Shown: positions 1 to 7,794 of the stretch, one piece after another
How the letters are laid out: every line of letters begins with the position of its first letter
How positions within the stretch are numbered: position 1 is the first letter of the stretch
Notes under the pieces: generated by a model
Databases searched by the model: none
The model's input: the letters and a program-made list of their open reading frames with translations, nothing else
Told to the model about the DNA's origin: nothing
Program-made: the position numbers and the translations under genes
Assembly: GCF_030269325.1 (NCBI RefSeq)
Contig: NZ_BSTD01000007.1
Span: 744,001-808,000 of the forward strand
Reading direction: 5' to 3'
Source: Amycolatopsis sp. NBRC 101858
GTDB lineage: Bacteria; Actinomycetota; Actinomycetes; Mycobacteriales; Pseudonocardiaceae
Length of the DNA stretch: 64,000 bases

Positions 1-1060
1 TCCACTTCGCCGGGTCGACGATCTGCAACCCGGTGCGCCAGACCGCCAGCTCGATCGTCTCGTTCCAGCCGGGACGGTTGTTCTTGGCGTTGAAGAAGAC
101 GTGGTCGGCGCCGTTGTGGGTGACGACGAACTGGCGGTACACCATCGCGTCCTCGGGACCGCCGGCCACACCGAGGTCCAGCTCCAGGTTCGCCCGCGAC
201 AGCTCCCAGCGGATCCCGTCGCGCGAGAGGAGCTTCCCGCCGCGGGACGGGTAGTCGGCCTGCCAGCCGACGACGCGCATCTCGTAGCCGCCGTCGGCGG
301 TGCGGCGGAGGTTCGGGCCGCCGATGCCGAGGGACGCCCAGCCGCCGTCGCGCATCGGGCGCAGGATCGGGTTGCCCGCGTACTTCGTCCACGGCCCGGC
401 CGGGTTCTTCGCCGTGGCGTAGCAGATGTACTCCGGTTCCCCGCCCGCCGACGCGATCTTCCCGGCGGTGTACCAGATCTTCCACGTGCGCTCGGCCGCG
501 TCGTGGTACAGCGCGGAGTTGTAGATGTAGTCGTCCTCCCACGGCATCGTCGACTCGAGGATGACGCCGTGCTTGGTCCACGGCCCGGCCGGCGCGCTCG
601 CGGTCGCGTAGTGGACGCGGCCCTTGCCCGCGGCGTCGATGCCGAAGTAGGTCATGTGCCAGGTGCCGTTCAGGTAGACCACGCTGGGCTGGTTGAGGTT
701 GTTGTGGTCGGTGTCGATCGAGCGGCTCAGCACCGGGTCCGGCGTCTTGGTCCAGGTGACGCCGTCCTCGCTGGTGGCGTACCCGACGTAGTACAGCGAG
801 CCGTACCACATCTTGAACCGCGGGCCACCACCCTGGTTGTAGACCAGGCACGGGTCCTGCAGCAGCGAGGTTTCCCACGACAACGTCTGGGACATCACCG
901 TCCCGCGGCGCTCCCAGCCGCTGATCGGGCCGAACGTGTCGCGCAGGAGCTCGACGCCGGCCCGCGGCCGGGACGCCGATGCCACCGCCGGGAGCAGGGG
1001 CACCGCGGCCAGCGCCGCACCGGCACCGAGGAAGACACGACGAGAGTGCTGGGACATCAT
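1..1060 (-). CDS. Secreted beta-propeller glycosidase, C-terminus cut by window edge
   Basis: About 353 codons are present and the 3' end lies outside the window. The N-terminus carries a Tat-type leader: SRRVFLG followed by an Ala/Val/Leu-rich stretch ending in ASA, so export of a folded enzyme is likely. The mature part is rich in Trp, Tyr and Asp blades (QDPCLVYNQGGG, FKMWYGSLYYVGYATS, repeated AGPWTK), typical of the five-bladed propeller of GH43/GH32-like or GH130-like enzymes. The exact family and the catalytic triad cannot be settled from this part. The ATG at 1060 overlaps the stop of the upstream aldolase gene (ATGA), so it is translationally coupled as the last visible gene of the sugar operon. 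The role is probably release of sugars outside the cell that the operon then oxidises; that is inference from context. Confidence 0.75.
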   Translation of the reverse strand, partial: MMSQHSRRVFLGAGAALAAVPLLPAVASASRPRAGVELLRDTFGPISGWERRGTVMSQTLSWETSLLQDPCLVYNQGGGPRFKMWYGSLYYVGYATSEDGVTWTKTPDPVLSRSIDTDHNNLNQPSVVYLNGTWHMTYFGIDAAGKGRVHYATASAPAGPWTKHGVILESTMPWEDDYIYNSALYHDAAERTWKIWYTAGKIASAGGEPEYICYATAKNPAGPWTKYAGNPILRPMRDGGWASLGIGGPNLRRTADGGYEMRVVGWQADYPSRGGKLLSRDGIRWELSRANLELDLGVAGGPEDAMVYRQFVVTHNGADHVFFNAKNNRPGWNETIELAVWRTGLQIVDPAKW

Positions 1061-1668
1061 TGTTCTCCGTTCTCGTGGGCCGATACCGAGCGGACGGCCG
1101 CCGCGGTGAAGGAACTGCCGAAGGAGACGGCGCGAGCCCCCGCCCCGAGGAACGCCGCCGCGGTGCCGGCGTCGACCCCGCCGGTCGCGACGAACCACAC
1201 GCCGGGGAAGGGTGCCCGCAGCGCGGTGATCCAGGCGGGCGTCAGCACGCTCGCGGGAAAGACCTTCTGCCAGCGGAAACCCGCCGCGAGCGCGGCGCCC
1301 ACCTCGGTGCCGGTCGCGACGCCGGGCAGGTGCGGCAGGCCGTGCCCGACGCTCGCCTGGGCCACCCGCGCGTCGAAGCCCGGCGCGACGGTGAACCCGG
1401 CGCCCAGGCTCCGCACCGCGTCGAGGGCGTCGAGCGTGGTGACCGTCCCCGCGCCGACGCACGCGCCCGGCTCGTCGCGCGCCCACTCGACGGCGGCCGC
1501 CAGCGACGCGGCGGATTCCTCGCCGTGCCAAGGGACTTCGATCAGCTCGACGCCGAGAGCCCGGGCATCGCTGCAGAGCCGCACGGTCGTGACGGGATCG
1601 TGGCCGCGAAGGATCACCATGACCGGCAGCGCGGTGAAGTGGCGGCCGAAGAAGTCGTCAGCCGGCAT
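1057..1668 (-). CDS. KDPG/KDPGal-type aldolase (2-keto-3-deoxy-6-phosphogluconate family)
   Basis: A 203-residue class I aldolase, the usual size for the Eda/DgoA family, which splits 2-keto-3-deoxy-6-phospho-sugar acids to pyruvate and glyceraldehyde 3-phosphate. Visible family landmarks are LPVMVILRG near residue 14, the catalytic Glu in ELIEVP (about residue 44), GAGTV (72-76), APGFD, PGVATGTE, the Schiff-base Lys in WQKVFPAS (about residue 135) and ATGGV. The open frame extends upstream to 1764. I chose ATG 1668 because it gives the family length and an 11-bp overlap with the upstream IclR gene. It is the last catabolic step of the operon, after the dehydratase and the PfkB kinase. Whether it prefers the gluco or galacto isomer is not visible; the neighbouring DgoD-like gene favours galacto. 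Confidence 0.88.
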   Translation of the reverse strand: MPADDFFGRHFTALPVMVILRGHDPVTTVRLCSDARALGVELIEVPWHGEESAASLAAAVEWARDEPGACVGAGTVTTLDALDAVRSLGAGFTVAPGFDARVAQASVGHGLPHLPGVATGTEVGAALAAGFRWQKVFPASVLTPAWITALRAPFPGVWFVATGGVDAGTAAAFLGAGARAVSFGSSFTAAAVRSVSAHENGEQ

Positions 1669-2428
1669 GGCGGCGCACCCCCGAAGTGCCGTCCCACCCG
1701 AGATTCTGGGAAATCTCCGAGGCCAGCTCCCACAGCAGCGGCAGGTGCCGGCGAAGGCGTTCAAGCGGCTCGATCGCGCACAACGCCGTGATCGACACCC
1801 CCGCGTGGACCGCCCCGGCGTGGTCGCGCACCGGGACCGCGATGCAGGCCAGGAAGCTCTCGTACTCGCCGTCGTCGACGGCGTAACCCTGCTTGCGCAC
1901 CCGGCTCAGCTCGGCGGCGAAGTCGGCGGGACCGGTGATAGTCGAGGCGGTGAACTTCTCGAACGTCGTGGTCGCGAGGATCGCGTCACGTCGTTCCGGC
2001 GCCAGACCGGCCAGGATGGCCTTGGCGACGCCAGCGGTGTGCACCGGGACCGGCGCGCCGATCCGCGAAGCCATCCGGACCGCGCCGTGGCCTTCGACCT
2101 TGTCGACGTAGACGATGTCCGTGCCGGCCAGCTCGGCCAAGTGGATCGTGTGGCCGACCTCGCGGGCGAGCCGTTCCAGCCGGGGGCGCGCGGCGGTGCG
2201 CAGGTCCATCGCGTCGAGGCACTCCAGGGCCATCCCGATCAGGCCGAACCCGATGGCCCAGGTGAGGTCGTCGAGCCGGCGGACCAGCCGGTGCCGCTCC
2301 ATCGTCTGCAGCAGCCGGAGCACGGTGGAGCGGTGCACGTCGAGCTCCTGCGCGAGGTCGGTGAGCCGGCGCGGCCCGCGGGCGCAGGCGTCGAGGATGA
2401 CGGCGGCCCGGTCGACGGACTGGGACAT
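1658..2428 (-). CDS. IclR-family transcriptional regulator
   Basis: 256 residues with the two-domain IclR plan. The N-terminal winged helix (about residues 5-65) includes LTDLAQELDVHRSTVLRLLQ. The C-terminal effector domain includes TIHLAELAGTDIVYVDKVEG and the typical GVAKAILAGL segment. IclR proteins bind sugar acids or keto-acids such as pyruvate and KDG and usually control adjacent catabolic genes. Here it sits inside the operon, one base after the kinase stop and overlapping the aldolase start, so it is expected to be co-transcribed with its targets. The operator is not obvious. The GntR protein at the other end of the operon is a second candidate regulator. Confidence 0.9.
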   Translation of the reverse strand: MSQSVDRAAVILDACARGPRRLTDLAQELDVHRSTVLRLLQTMERHRLVRRLDDLTWAIGFGLIGMALECLDAMDLRTAARPRLERLAREVGHTIHLAELAGTDIVYVDKVEGHGAVRMASRIGAPVPVHTAGVAKAILAGLAPERRDAILATTTFEKFTASTITGPADFAAELSRVRKQGYAVDDGEYESFLACIAVPVRDHAGAVHAGVSITALCAIEPLERLRRHLPLLWELASEISQNLGWDGTSGVRRHAG

Positions 2429-2429
2429 C

Positions 2430-3353
2430 TCAGCTCCCTGAGGTCGGCGCGACGGCGGCCCGCACGAGGTCGGCGGGCGGACGCGGGAAGTGGTCGGACA
2501 GCGACGTCAGCGCGGCCGCGGCCAGCAGGTGCCCGAGGCGCAGCCGGGCGGGGTGCGGCAGGCCGGTCAGCATCCCGTGCAACCAGCCGGCGGCGAAGGC
2601 GTCGCCCGCGCCGACCGGCTCGACGACGTCCACCGGCAGCGCGGGCTCGGTGGTCACGCCGTCCGGGCCGAAGCTCGTCGCATCGGTCCCGCCGTTCTTG
2701 ACCACGACGACGGCCGGTTCGGGAAACAGCTCGCGCACTTGCTCTGGTGTGGTGGTGCCCCAGAGCGCGGCGGCCTCGTCCAGGCCGGTGAACACGACGT
2801 CCGCGCGTCGCACCAGTCCTTTGAGGACGGTTGCGGCTTCGCCGGTGTCCGGCCAGAGCGCGGGGCGGTGGTTGACGTCGAAGCTGGTCACGACGTCGCG
2901 GCCGAGGGCGTACCCGACCGCGTCGCGGCACGACGCCGACAGCGCGGGAGTGACGCCGGACAGGTGCAGGTGCCGCGGCCGCGCGGACAGGGCGCGGTCG
3001 ACGTCGGCGCGGCCGAGCCGGGAGGCCGCCGAGCCGTCGCGGTAGTAGGTGACCGTGGAGCCGCCGGGGTGCGGGTCCTTGACGAAGAAGCCGGTGCGTC
3101 CGGGGCCGCGCCGGGTCAGCGAGACGTCGACGCCGGCCGCGGCGAGGTCGTCGAGCAGCCGGGCGCCCAGGGCGTCGTCGCCGACGAGGCTCACCCAGGA
3201 CGCGGTGGTGCCGAGCTGGACGAGCGCCCGGGCCACGTTGGACTCCGCGCCCGCGGTGGTGAGGGCGAAGCGCGTCGCGTGGCGCAGCGGTTCGCCGTCG
3301 GCGGGCAGCAGCTGGGCCATGCTTTCGCCGAAGCACACGACGTCCGGCCTCAC
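2430..3353 (-). CDS. PfkB-family sugar kinase, probable 2-keto-3-deoxygluconate/galactonate kinase
   Basis: 307 residues from the GTG at 3353, which forms a GTGA overlap with the stop of the Gfo/Idh gene. An upstream extension to 3476 is open but runs over the neighbour in another frame. The ribokinase fold is recognisable: N-terminal VRPDVVCFGESMAQL, the first signature around AGAESNVARALVQLG, and the ATP/anion-hole signature PVGAGDAFAAGW near residues 247-258 with catalytic Asp about 251. The order of KdgK relatives is matched, including RTGFFVKDP and TVTYYRDGSAAS, which contact the acyclic sugar acid. Between the dehydratase and aldolase of the same operon it should phosphorylate the 2-keto-3-deoxy sugar acid at C6. 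Substrate is inferred from context. Confidence 0.88.
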   Translation of the reverse strand: MRPDVVCFGESMAQLLPADGEPLRHATRFALTTAGAESNVARALVQLGTTASWVSLVGDDALGARLLDDLAAAGVDVSLTRRGPGRTGFFVKDPHPGGSTVTYYRDGSAASRLGRADVDRALSARPRHLHLSGVTPALSASCRDAVGYALGRDVVTSFDVNHRPALWPDTGEAATVLKGLVRRADVVFTGLDEAAALWGTTTPEQVRELFPEPAVVVVKNGGTDATSFGPDGVTTEPALPVDVVEPVGAGDAFAAGWLHGMLTGLPHPARLRLGHLLAAAALTSLSDHFPRPPADLVRAAVAPTSGS

Positions 3354-4315
3354 GGGACCTCCACGAAGCCACCGCTTTTGAGCGATTCCGCGGCGGCGAG
3401 CACCACGGCGAGGTCGGCGAGGCCTTCCCGACCGGACACGACGGGTTCGGCGCCGGTGCGGATGGCGCCGAGCCAATCCTCGACCATCAGGCGGTGGCTG
3501 TCGTAGTAGTTCTCCTTCCCGGTGTGCTCGCTCCCGGACGGGGTCCAGATGTGGCAGCCACCTTCGTCACCGTCGTAGTCGACGACGACGTCGAGCCGTC
3601 CGCCGGAGCCGAGCACGGTGGCCTCGGCCTGCGCGGCCGGGCCCGGCGCGGACCAGGTGAGCACGGACTGGGCGGTGACGCCGCTCGCCATCCGCAGCGT
3701 GAGCACGACGGTGTCGGTGTCCCCGGCGGCGGCGACCGCCGTGACCGGCCCGCCGAGGCAGCGCAGCAGGCTGACCTGGTGGGTGCCCTGGTCGAGCAGG
3801 ATCCCGCCGGACGGGCCGCCGCCGTGGCGCCAGCCGTCGCGCACCCACACGCCGCCGACCTGGTAGGCGCGAGTGGAGCGCAGGGCGACGACGTCCCCGA
3901 TCCGGCCGGTGTCGAGCATCTCCTTCGCGTCGCTCACCGCGGTGAGGTGCGGGTAGTTCTCGGCGACGGCCAGCACGAGCCCGGCTGTCTCGGCTGCGGC
4001 GACCATGGCGTGGGCATCGGAAAGCGTGGTGGCGAACGGCTTTTCGACGAGGACGTGGCACCCGGCGTGCAACGCCTCCAGCACGACGGCCGCGTGGAGG
4101 TGGTGGGGCACCCGGACGTCGACGGCGTCGATCCCGGCTTCCCGCCGCGCTTCGGCCAGCGAGGTGAACGGCCGGGCACCGGTCAGCTCGGCCACGGCGG
4201 CGGCACGCGCCGGGTCGGGGTCGATGGCGGCGGCGAGGCCGCCGAGAGCCGGATAGACGGTCCGGGCGACGATCTCGCCCATCGCCCCGCAGCCGGCCAG
4301 TGCCACTCGGGTCAC
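3350..4315 (-). CDS. Gfo/Idh/MocA-family sugar dehydrogenase
   Basis: 321 residues starting at GTG 4315. The NAD(P)-binding Rossmann motif is RVALAGCGAMGE (residues 3-14), and the family's catalytic-site motif EKPFATT lies at residues 91-97. The C-terminal alpha/beta substrate domain follows, with GGGPSGGILLDQGTHQ and its family-typical Asp and His. Such enzymes oxidise sugars (for example galactose to the lactone) or inositols. Its place directly after the SMP-30 lactonase gene suggests a sugar-to-lactone step feeding that lactonase. The start codon is the third member of a 122-bp tandem series: the same GTGACC context occurs at 4559 and 4437, each opening a small ORF. Confidence 0.85.
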   Translation of the reverse strand: MTRVALAGCGAMGEIVARTVYPALGGLAAAIDPDPARAAAVAELTGARPFTSLAEARREAGIDAVDVRVPHHLHAAVVLEALHAGCHVLVEKPFATTLSDAHAMVAAAETAGLVLAVAENYPHLTAVSDAKEMLDTGRIGDVVALRSTRAYQVGGVWVRDGWRHGGGPSGGILLDQGTHQVSLLRCLGGPVTAVAAAGDTDTVVLTLRMASGVTAQSVLTWSAPGPAAQAEATVLGSGGRLDVVVDYDGDEGGCHIWTPSGSEHTGKENYYDSHRLMVEDWLGAIRTGAEPVVSGREGLADLAVVLAAAESLKSGGFVEVP

Positions 4316-4437
4316 GAGGGGTCTCCTTCCGGGCGGTACCGGTCCGCAGGCAGACCGGAGAGGTGGGTGCCGAGGGCGAGGAGCTGGCCCGCGTGGGGTT
4401 CAGCGGCCGCCCGCTCGCGCTCAAGGTCCTTGGTCAC
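4312..4437 (-). CDS. Small ORF A, duplicated SMP-30 C-terminus (41 aa)
   Basis: A 41-codon frame with GTG at 4437 overlapping the stop of small ORF B, and a stop overlapping the GTG of the Gfo/Idh gene (both GTGA). The product starts VTKDLERERAAAEPHAGQ and ends SGLPADRYRPEGDPS. From AAAEPHAG onwards it is a diverged copy of the last 36 or so residues of the upstream SMP-30 protein. It has stayed open despite many substitutions. There is no membrane segment or known domain. It may be translated because it sits between coupled cistrons; function unknown. Alternatively it is only a by-product of the 122-bp duplication. Confidence 0.5.
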   Translation of the reverse strand: MTKDLERERAAAEPHAGQLLALGTHLSGLPADRYRPEGDPS

Positions 4438-4670
4438 GAGGCGACCCCTTCCTCGGGCCGGTACCGATCCGCCGGCAACCCGGCCACCCCGGTCCCCACG
4501 GCGAAGACCTTCCCCGCGTGCGGCTCCGCCGCCCGCGCGCGCTCGAGGTCCTTGGTCACGAGACGCCCCCTTCCCCAGGCCGATACCGATCCGCCGGCAA
4601 TCCCGCCACCCCGGTCCCCACCGCGAAGACCTTCCCCGCATGCGGCTCCGCGGCCGCCCGCTCGGGTGTG
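4315..4670 (-). repeat. Tandem triplication of the SMP-30/dehydrogenase junction, 122-bp period
   Basis: Three diverged copies of one junction unit. The GTG starts lie at 4559, 4437 and 4315, spaced exactly 122 bp apart. On the plus strand each copy shows the same landmarks in order: a purine-poor cccctt block, ggtaccg(a/g)tccgc, the ggcgaagacctt-type block, ctcgaggtccttggtcac or a variant. The third copy is the authentic 3' end of the SMP-30 gene, without the cttggtcac block. Because 122 is not a multiple of 3, each copy re-enters a new frame, which creates the chain of GTGA overlaps. The copies differ at many positions, so this is not an assembly stutter. Confidence 0.9.
4434..4559 (-). CDS. 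Small ORF B, duplicated SMP-30 C-terminus (41 aa)
   Basis: A 41-codon frame that starts with GTG 4559 inside the SMP-30 stop (GTGA) and ends in the GTGA that starts small ORF A. The peptide reads VTKDLERARAAEPHAGK then FAVGTGVAGLPADRYRP, so it is closer to the parental SMP-30 C-terminus than ORF A is. Exactly the same length as ORF A (126 nt with stop). Whether it makes a stable peptide is unknown. A minimal role would be to pass ribosomes from the lactonase cistron to the dehydrogenase cistron. Confidence 0.5.
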   Translation of the reverse strand: MTKDLERARAAEPHAGKVFAVGTGVAGLPADRYRPEEGVAS

Positions 4671-5437
4671 AAGCCCTCCTGGGACGTCGTGATGAACAAC
4701 GTCGTCAGGTCCGGCCCGCCGAAGCAGCAGCTGCTCACCTGCGTCGCCGCGACCTCGACCCGGGCCAGCACCTCGCCGCGTGGGCTGAAGCGGACCACCG
4801 CCGAGCCGTTCCACAGCGCCACCCAAAGCGCGCCCTCGGCGTCGATCGTCATCCCGTCCGGTGCACCCAAGGCCGGGTCGATCGCGAACGCCCGCTCGCG
4901 CCGGCCGCCGGCGTGAACCAGGTCGACGCGCTGGGTGGGCGTGTCGATGTAGAAGAACTCGTCCGGGTTCCGCCAGGCGAGGCCGTTCGAGATCGTCACG
5001 TCCGCCAGCACCCGAACAGCCGAAGTGCCGTCCAGGCAGTACAGCGAAGCCGCGCCCGGTGAGCGGTCCCGGGCCATGCTGCCCGCCCAGAACCGGCCGT
5101 GCGGGTCGGCCGCGCCGTCGTTCATCCGCGCGTTGCGGCCGCGCTCGGGCTCGGCGAGTTTCCGCAGCGAGCCGTCCGTGCCGAGCCGGGCGAAGCCGAA
5201 CTCGCTCGCCACGACCCAGCCGTCGGTGGGGTCGGCGCACGGCACGACCGCGCCCACTGCCTCCCCGAGCGCAAACGTTTCCACCACGGAAAGCCGCAGA
5301 GCATCCCACGTTGCGCGGCGGACGAGCCCCGCGTCCAGGTCCACCCACAGCAGCTCGCCGCGGACGTCGTCCCACAACGGGCCCTCCGCGTGGTCGGCGC
5401 GCTCCTCGAGCGCGACCTGAGCCTGGTAAGTACGCAT
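4556..5437 (-). CDS. SMP-30/gluconolactonase-family lactonase
   Basis: 293 residues, the usual length for this six-bladed propeller family of metal-dependent sugar lactonases. Metal-site landmarks are the N-terminal Glu in HAEGPLWD, the Asn in ARMNDGAADPHGRFWAG, the Asn in ISNGLAWRN and the Asp in APDGMTIDAEGALWVALW. It would open the lactone made by the neighbouring Gfo/Idh dehydrogenase to give the free aldonic acid. ATG 5437 shares one base with the stop of the arabinofuranosidase gene (TGATG). The long frame reaching to 6073 is only an open antisense-like extension. Its last ~36 codons were the template for the two small ORFs downstream. Confidence 0.88.
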   Translation of the reverse strand: MRTYQAQVALEERADHAEGPLWDDVRGELLWVDLDAGLVRRATWDALRLSVVETFALGEAVGAVVPCADPTDGWVVASEFGFARLGTDGSLRKLAEPERGRNARMNDGAADPHGRFWAGSMARDRSPGAASLYCLDGTSAVRVLADVTISNGLAWRNPDEFFYIDTPTQRVDLVHAGGRRERAFAIDPALGAPDGMTIDAEGALWVALWNGSAVVRFSPRGEVLARVEVAATQVSSCCFGGPDLTTLFITTSQEGFTPERAAAEPHAGKVFAVGTGVAGLPADRYRPGEGGVS

Positions 5438-7785
5438 CAGCCGATCCGGAAGGAGGTGTAGGAATGCGCGGGGAAGGTCACCGAACCGGTCGACAAATCC
5501 ACTGTGGACTCCTCGGGGACGACATTGCGCGGGTTTCCGGCGGTGTTCACGCCGTTCGTCCGTCCTTCCAGGACACTCACCGCTGCCCGGCCGTGGGGCC
5601 CCTCGAGACGCAGGGTGTACGTCAGCGGCGCGTCCGACGCGTTGACGACGTCGATCGACAGCTTGGTGCCGCTCGAAAGCGCGGTGACGTCGAACAGCTC
5701 GTCGCCGCCGGTGACGTCGGTGCGCAGGACGCCGGGCTGCCACGACGCCGCCTTCATCCGGTGCACGTAGTACGGCGGCTGACCCCACACCTGACTCTGG
5801 TTGAAGAACACCAGGCCCTGGTCCCAGCCATTGTCGTTCTGGCCGTCCACCTGCAGCGCGTTGGCCGACGAGACGACGTCGACCTTCGGACGGCGTTGCA
5901 GCGCGTTGATCGCGTAGGCGTTGCCGATCGCGCGGGCCAGGTCGTGGCTGTCGGCGTTCAGCTCGAAAACGACCACCTTGTAGTCCGCGCCCGGACTGAT
6001 CCGGCCCAGCTGATCGACGTAGCTGTCGAGCGCCCGGATCTGCGACGGCACCCCGGCGGCGTCCTGGGTCCACAGGTGGATGTCGAACTGGACCTGGGCG
6101 CCGTACTGCTTCGCCAGATTCAGGATCTTCTGGTGTGCGGCCAGGGTGTTCACCTTGCCGCCGCCGGTGAAGTGGAACGGGTCGGTGATCACGTCGCTGT
6201 AGGTGAAGTCGCCGACGACCAGCTTGATCGACGGGTCGTAGGCCCAGATGACGTCGGCCAGGGCCTTGAACTTCGTCCAGTACGTCTCGTCGACGGCGTT
6301 CTCGTTGCCGAGTTCCAGCCGGTGCACGGCGTACGGCGCGGGGTGGCCATCAGCGACGCGTTTCGCGCCCCAGGCCGACGTCCCGGGTCCGTACAGGTAC
6401 TGCATCAGGTCGGCGATGTCCTGCGGGGTCTCGTCGATGTTCAACGACGGGACGGCGTCGATGCCCATCGCCTCGCCGAGGCGCAGGAAGTCGAAGATGC
6501 CCCAGCCGTTGGACTCGTACGGGTACCAGAAACCGCGCGTGACGGGCCGCGTGACCGGGTCGCCGATCATCGTCTTCCACTTGTAGTCCGAGACGTCGCC
6601 GCAGCCGCTGTTGGCGCAGCCGCCGAACCGGATCGCGCGCAGGCCCTGCTGCACCATCGCGTCGGCGACGTCCTTGCGGACGGGCAGGCCCTGGAACCGG
6701 CCCCACGCGCCGGGCTGCAGGAACACGTACCCGACGTCGGCGGTGCCAGGCGCGGTGAGGTCGACGGTGAACCGCGCGTGCGCGTCGGCCGCCGACGGCG
6801 TCAGCGCGAAGGAGTAGGTGCGCCAGCCGTTGCCCTGCGGGCGAATCGACGTCCGGGCGAACGTCTTGCTGCCGTCCGCGTTCTGCAGGGCGACGCTCAC
6901 CTGCTGCGACGTCCGCAGGGTGATCTTGCCTTCGTACGGCTTGCCGCCCACGACCCCGATGCCCTGCCGGTTGAGCCCGCGGTTCTCGACGCCGACACTG
7001 CCGCGGCCGGAGACGAAGGTGATCCGCTGGTCCTGGCGGCCCTTGAACGGCGCGGTCGTGTCGAGCACAAAAGAACCCCGCGCTCCCGCAGACACGACAG
7101 GCCGCCACATGCCGCTGACGCCGGCGTCGTGCTCGGGTTCCTGGAACGCCTCGCCGAACAGCAGCTGGCTGTAGATGCCGCCGTAGATCTCGTGGTTGAC
7201 GTCCTCGAGCCCGGTCGCGACGTCGGTGCGCGGCGCCTGGCTCACGACGTCGGTGTGCACGGTCACCGAACGCTGGAGCGTGGTCGGGACGAGCTTCCAC
7301 GTCTGCCCGGCGCGACCGCCGACCTGGCTCCACAGCTGGGTCTCGGTACCGGCCGCCGTCTGGCCATCCTTAGTGGACAAGAGTCGGTTGCCGGTGCCCT
7401 GGTTGGCGATGGTGACCGCACCGCCGCCCGCGTCGGCGACGCGCCAGTGCTGGTCGGGGTAGCTGCCCAGGTAGTCCCAGAGGTGGACGACGGCACCGTC
7501 GTCGGCATGACCGTCCACTGTCGACAAAGCCTTTCCGGTGCCGTCGTTGACGATCTCGGAGTAGCCGTCACCGAGGTCGACCAGCCGCCAGAGCTGGTTG
7601 CGGTTCCCGGCGTAGGGATCGACGGTGACGACCGGGTCGGCCCCGGTGCGGGTCAGGCCCAGCGCGTTGCCGCTCTGTGCCTCGACGATGGTGAACGTCG
7701 TGTCGTCCGCGGCCGAAGCGTGGACGGCGGTGGGGATGGTCGCGGCCAGCGCGAGGGCCAGCGCCGCGACAAGGGGACGTCTCAT
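5437..7785 (-). CDS. Secreted alpha-L-arabinofuranosidase-like glycosidase (GH51-type) with N-terminal ricin-like domain
   Basis: 782 residues with a Sec signal peptide (MRRPLVAALALALAATIPTA, then VHASA). Residues ~30-165 form a ricin-B-type carbohydrate-binding domain with QLWRL, QHWRV and QTWKL motifs. A beta-rich and (beta/alpha)8 catalytic region follows. Candidate catalytic Glu residues are in LELGNEN (acid/base, about residue 491) and VVFELNAD (nucleophile, about residue 606), as in GH51 enzymes. A C-terminal beta domain ends the protein. ATG 7785 has GAGGAG just upstream and follows the permease stop by 9 bases. It would free arabinose or related sugars from plant polymers outside the cell for the ABC importer encoded just upstream. 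The family call is confident at clan level, less so for specificity. Confidence 0.82.
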   Translation of the reverse strand: MRRPLVAALALALAATIPTAVHASAADDTTFTIVEAQSGNALGLTRTGADPVVTVDPYAGNRNQLWRLVDLGDGYSEIVNDGTGKALSTVDGHADDGAVVHLWDYLGSYPDQHWRVADAGGGAVTIANQGTGNRLLSTKDGQTAAGTETQLWSQVGGRAGQTWKLVPTTLQRSVTVHTDVVSQAPRTDVATGLEDVNHEIYGGIYSQLLFGEAFQEPEHDAGVSGMWRPVVSAGARGSFVLDTTAPFKGRQDQRITFVSGRGSVGVENRGLNRQGIGVVGGKPYEGKITLRTSQQVSVALQNADGSKTFARTSIRPQGNGWRTYSFALTPSAADAHARFTVDLTAPGTADVGYVFLQPGAWGRFQGLPVRKDVADAMVQQGLRAIRFGGCANSGCGDVSDYKWKTMIGDPVTRPVTRGFWYPYESNGWGIFDFLRLGEAMGIDAVPSLNIDETPQDIADLMQYLYGPGTSAWGAKRVADGHPAPYAVHRLELGNENAVDETYWTKFKALADVIWAYDPSIKLVVGDFTYSDVITDPFHFTGGGKVNTLAAHQKILNLAKQYGAQVQFDIHLWTQDAAGVPSQIRALDSYVDQLGRISPGADYKVVVFELNADSHDLARAIGNAYAINALQRRPKVDVVSSANALQVDGQNDNGWDQGLVFFNQSQVWGQPPYYVHRMKAASWQPGVLRTDVTGGDELFDVTALSSGTKLSIDVVNASDAPLTYTLRLEGPHGRAAVSVLEGRTNGVNTAGNPRNVVPEESTVDLSTGSVTFPAHSYTSFRIG

Positions 7786-7794
7786 GGTGGCTCC

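Noticed and set aside
101..2701. 866-codon plus-strand open frame over the aldolase, IclR and kinase genes
   Set aside because: Antisense to genes with clear motifs; composition (Arg/Val/Ala/Gly/Asp runs) is that of a high-GC antisense frame.
4315..4670. Assembly artefact as explanation of the tandem copies
   Set aside because: The three copies differ at many bases; a collapsed or stuttered assembly would give identical copies.
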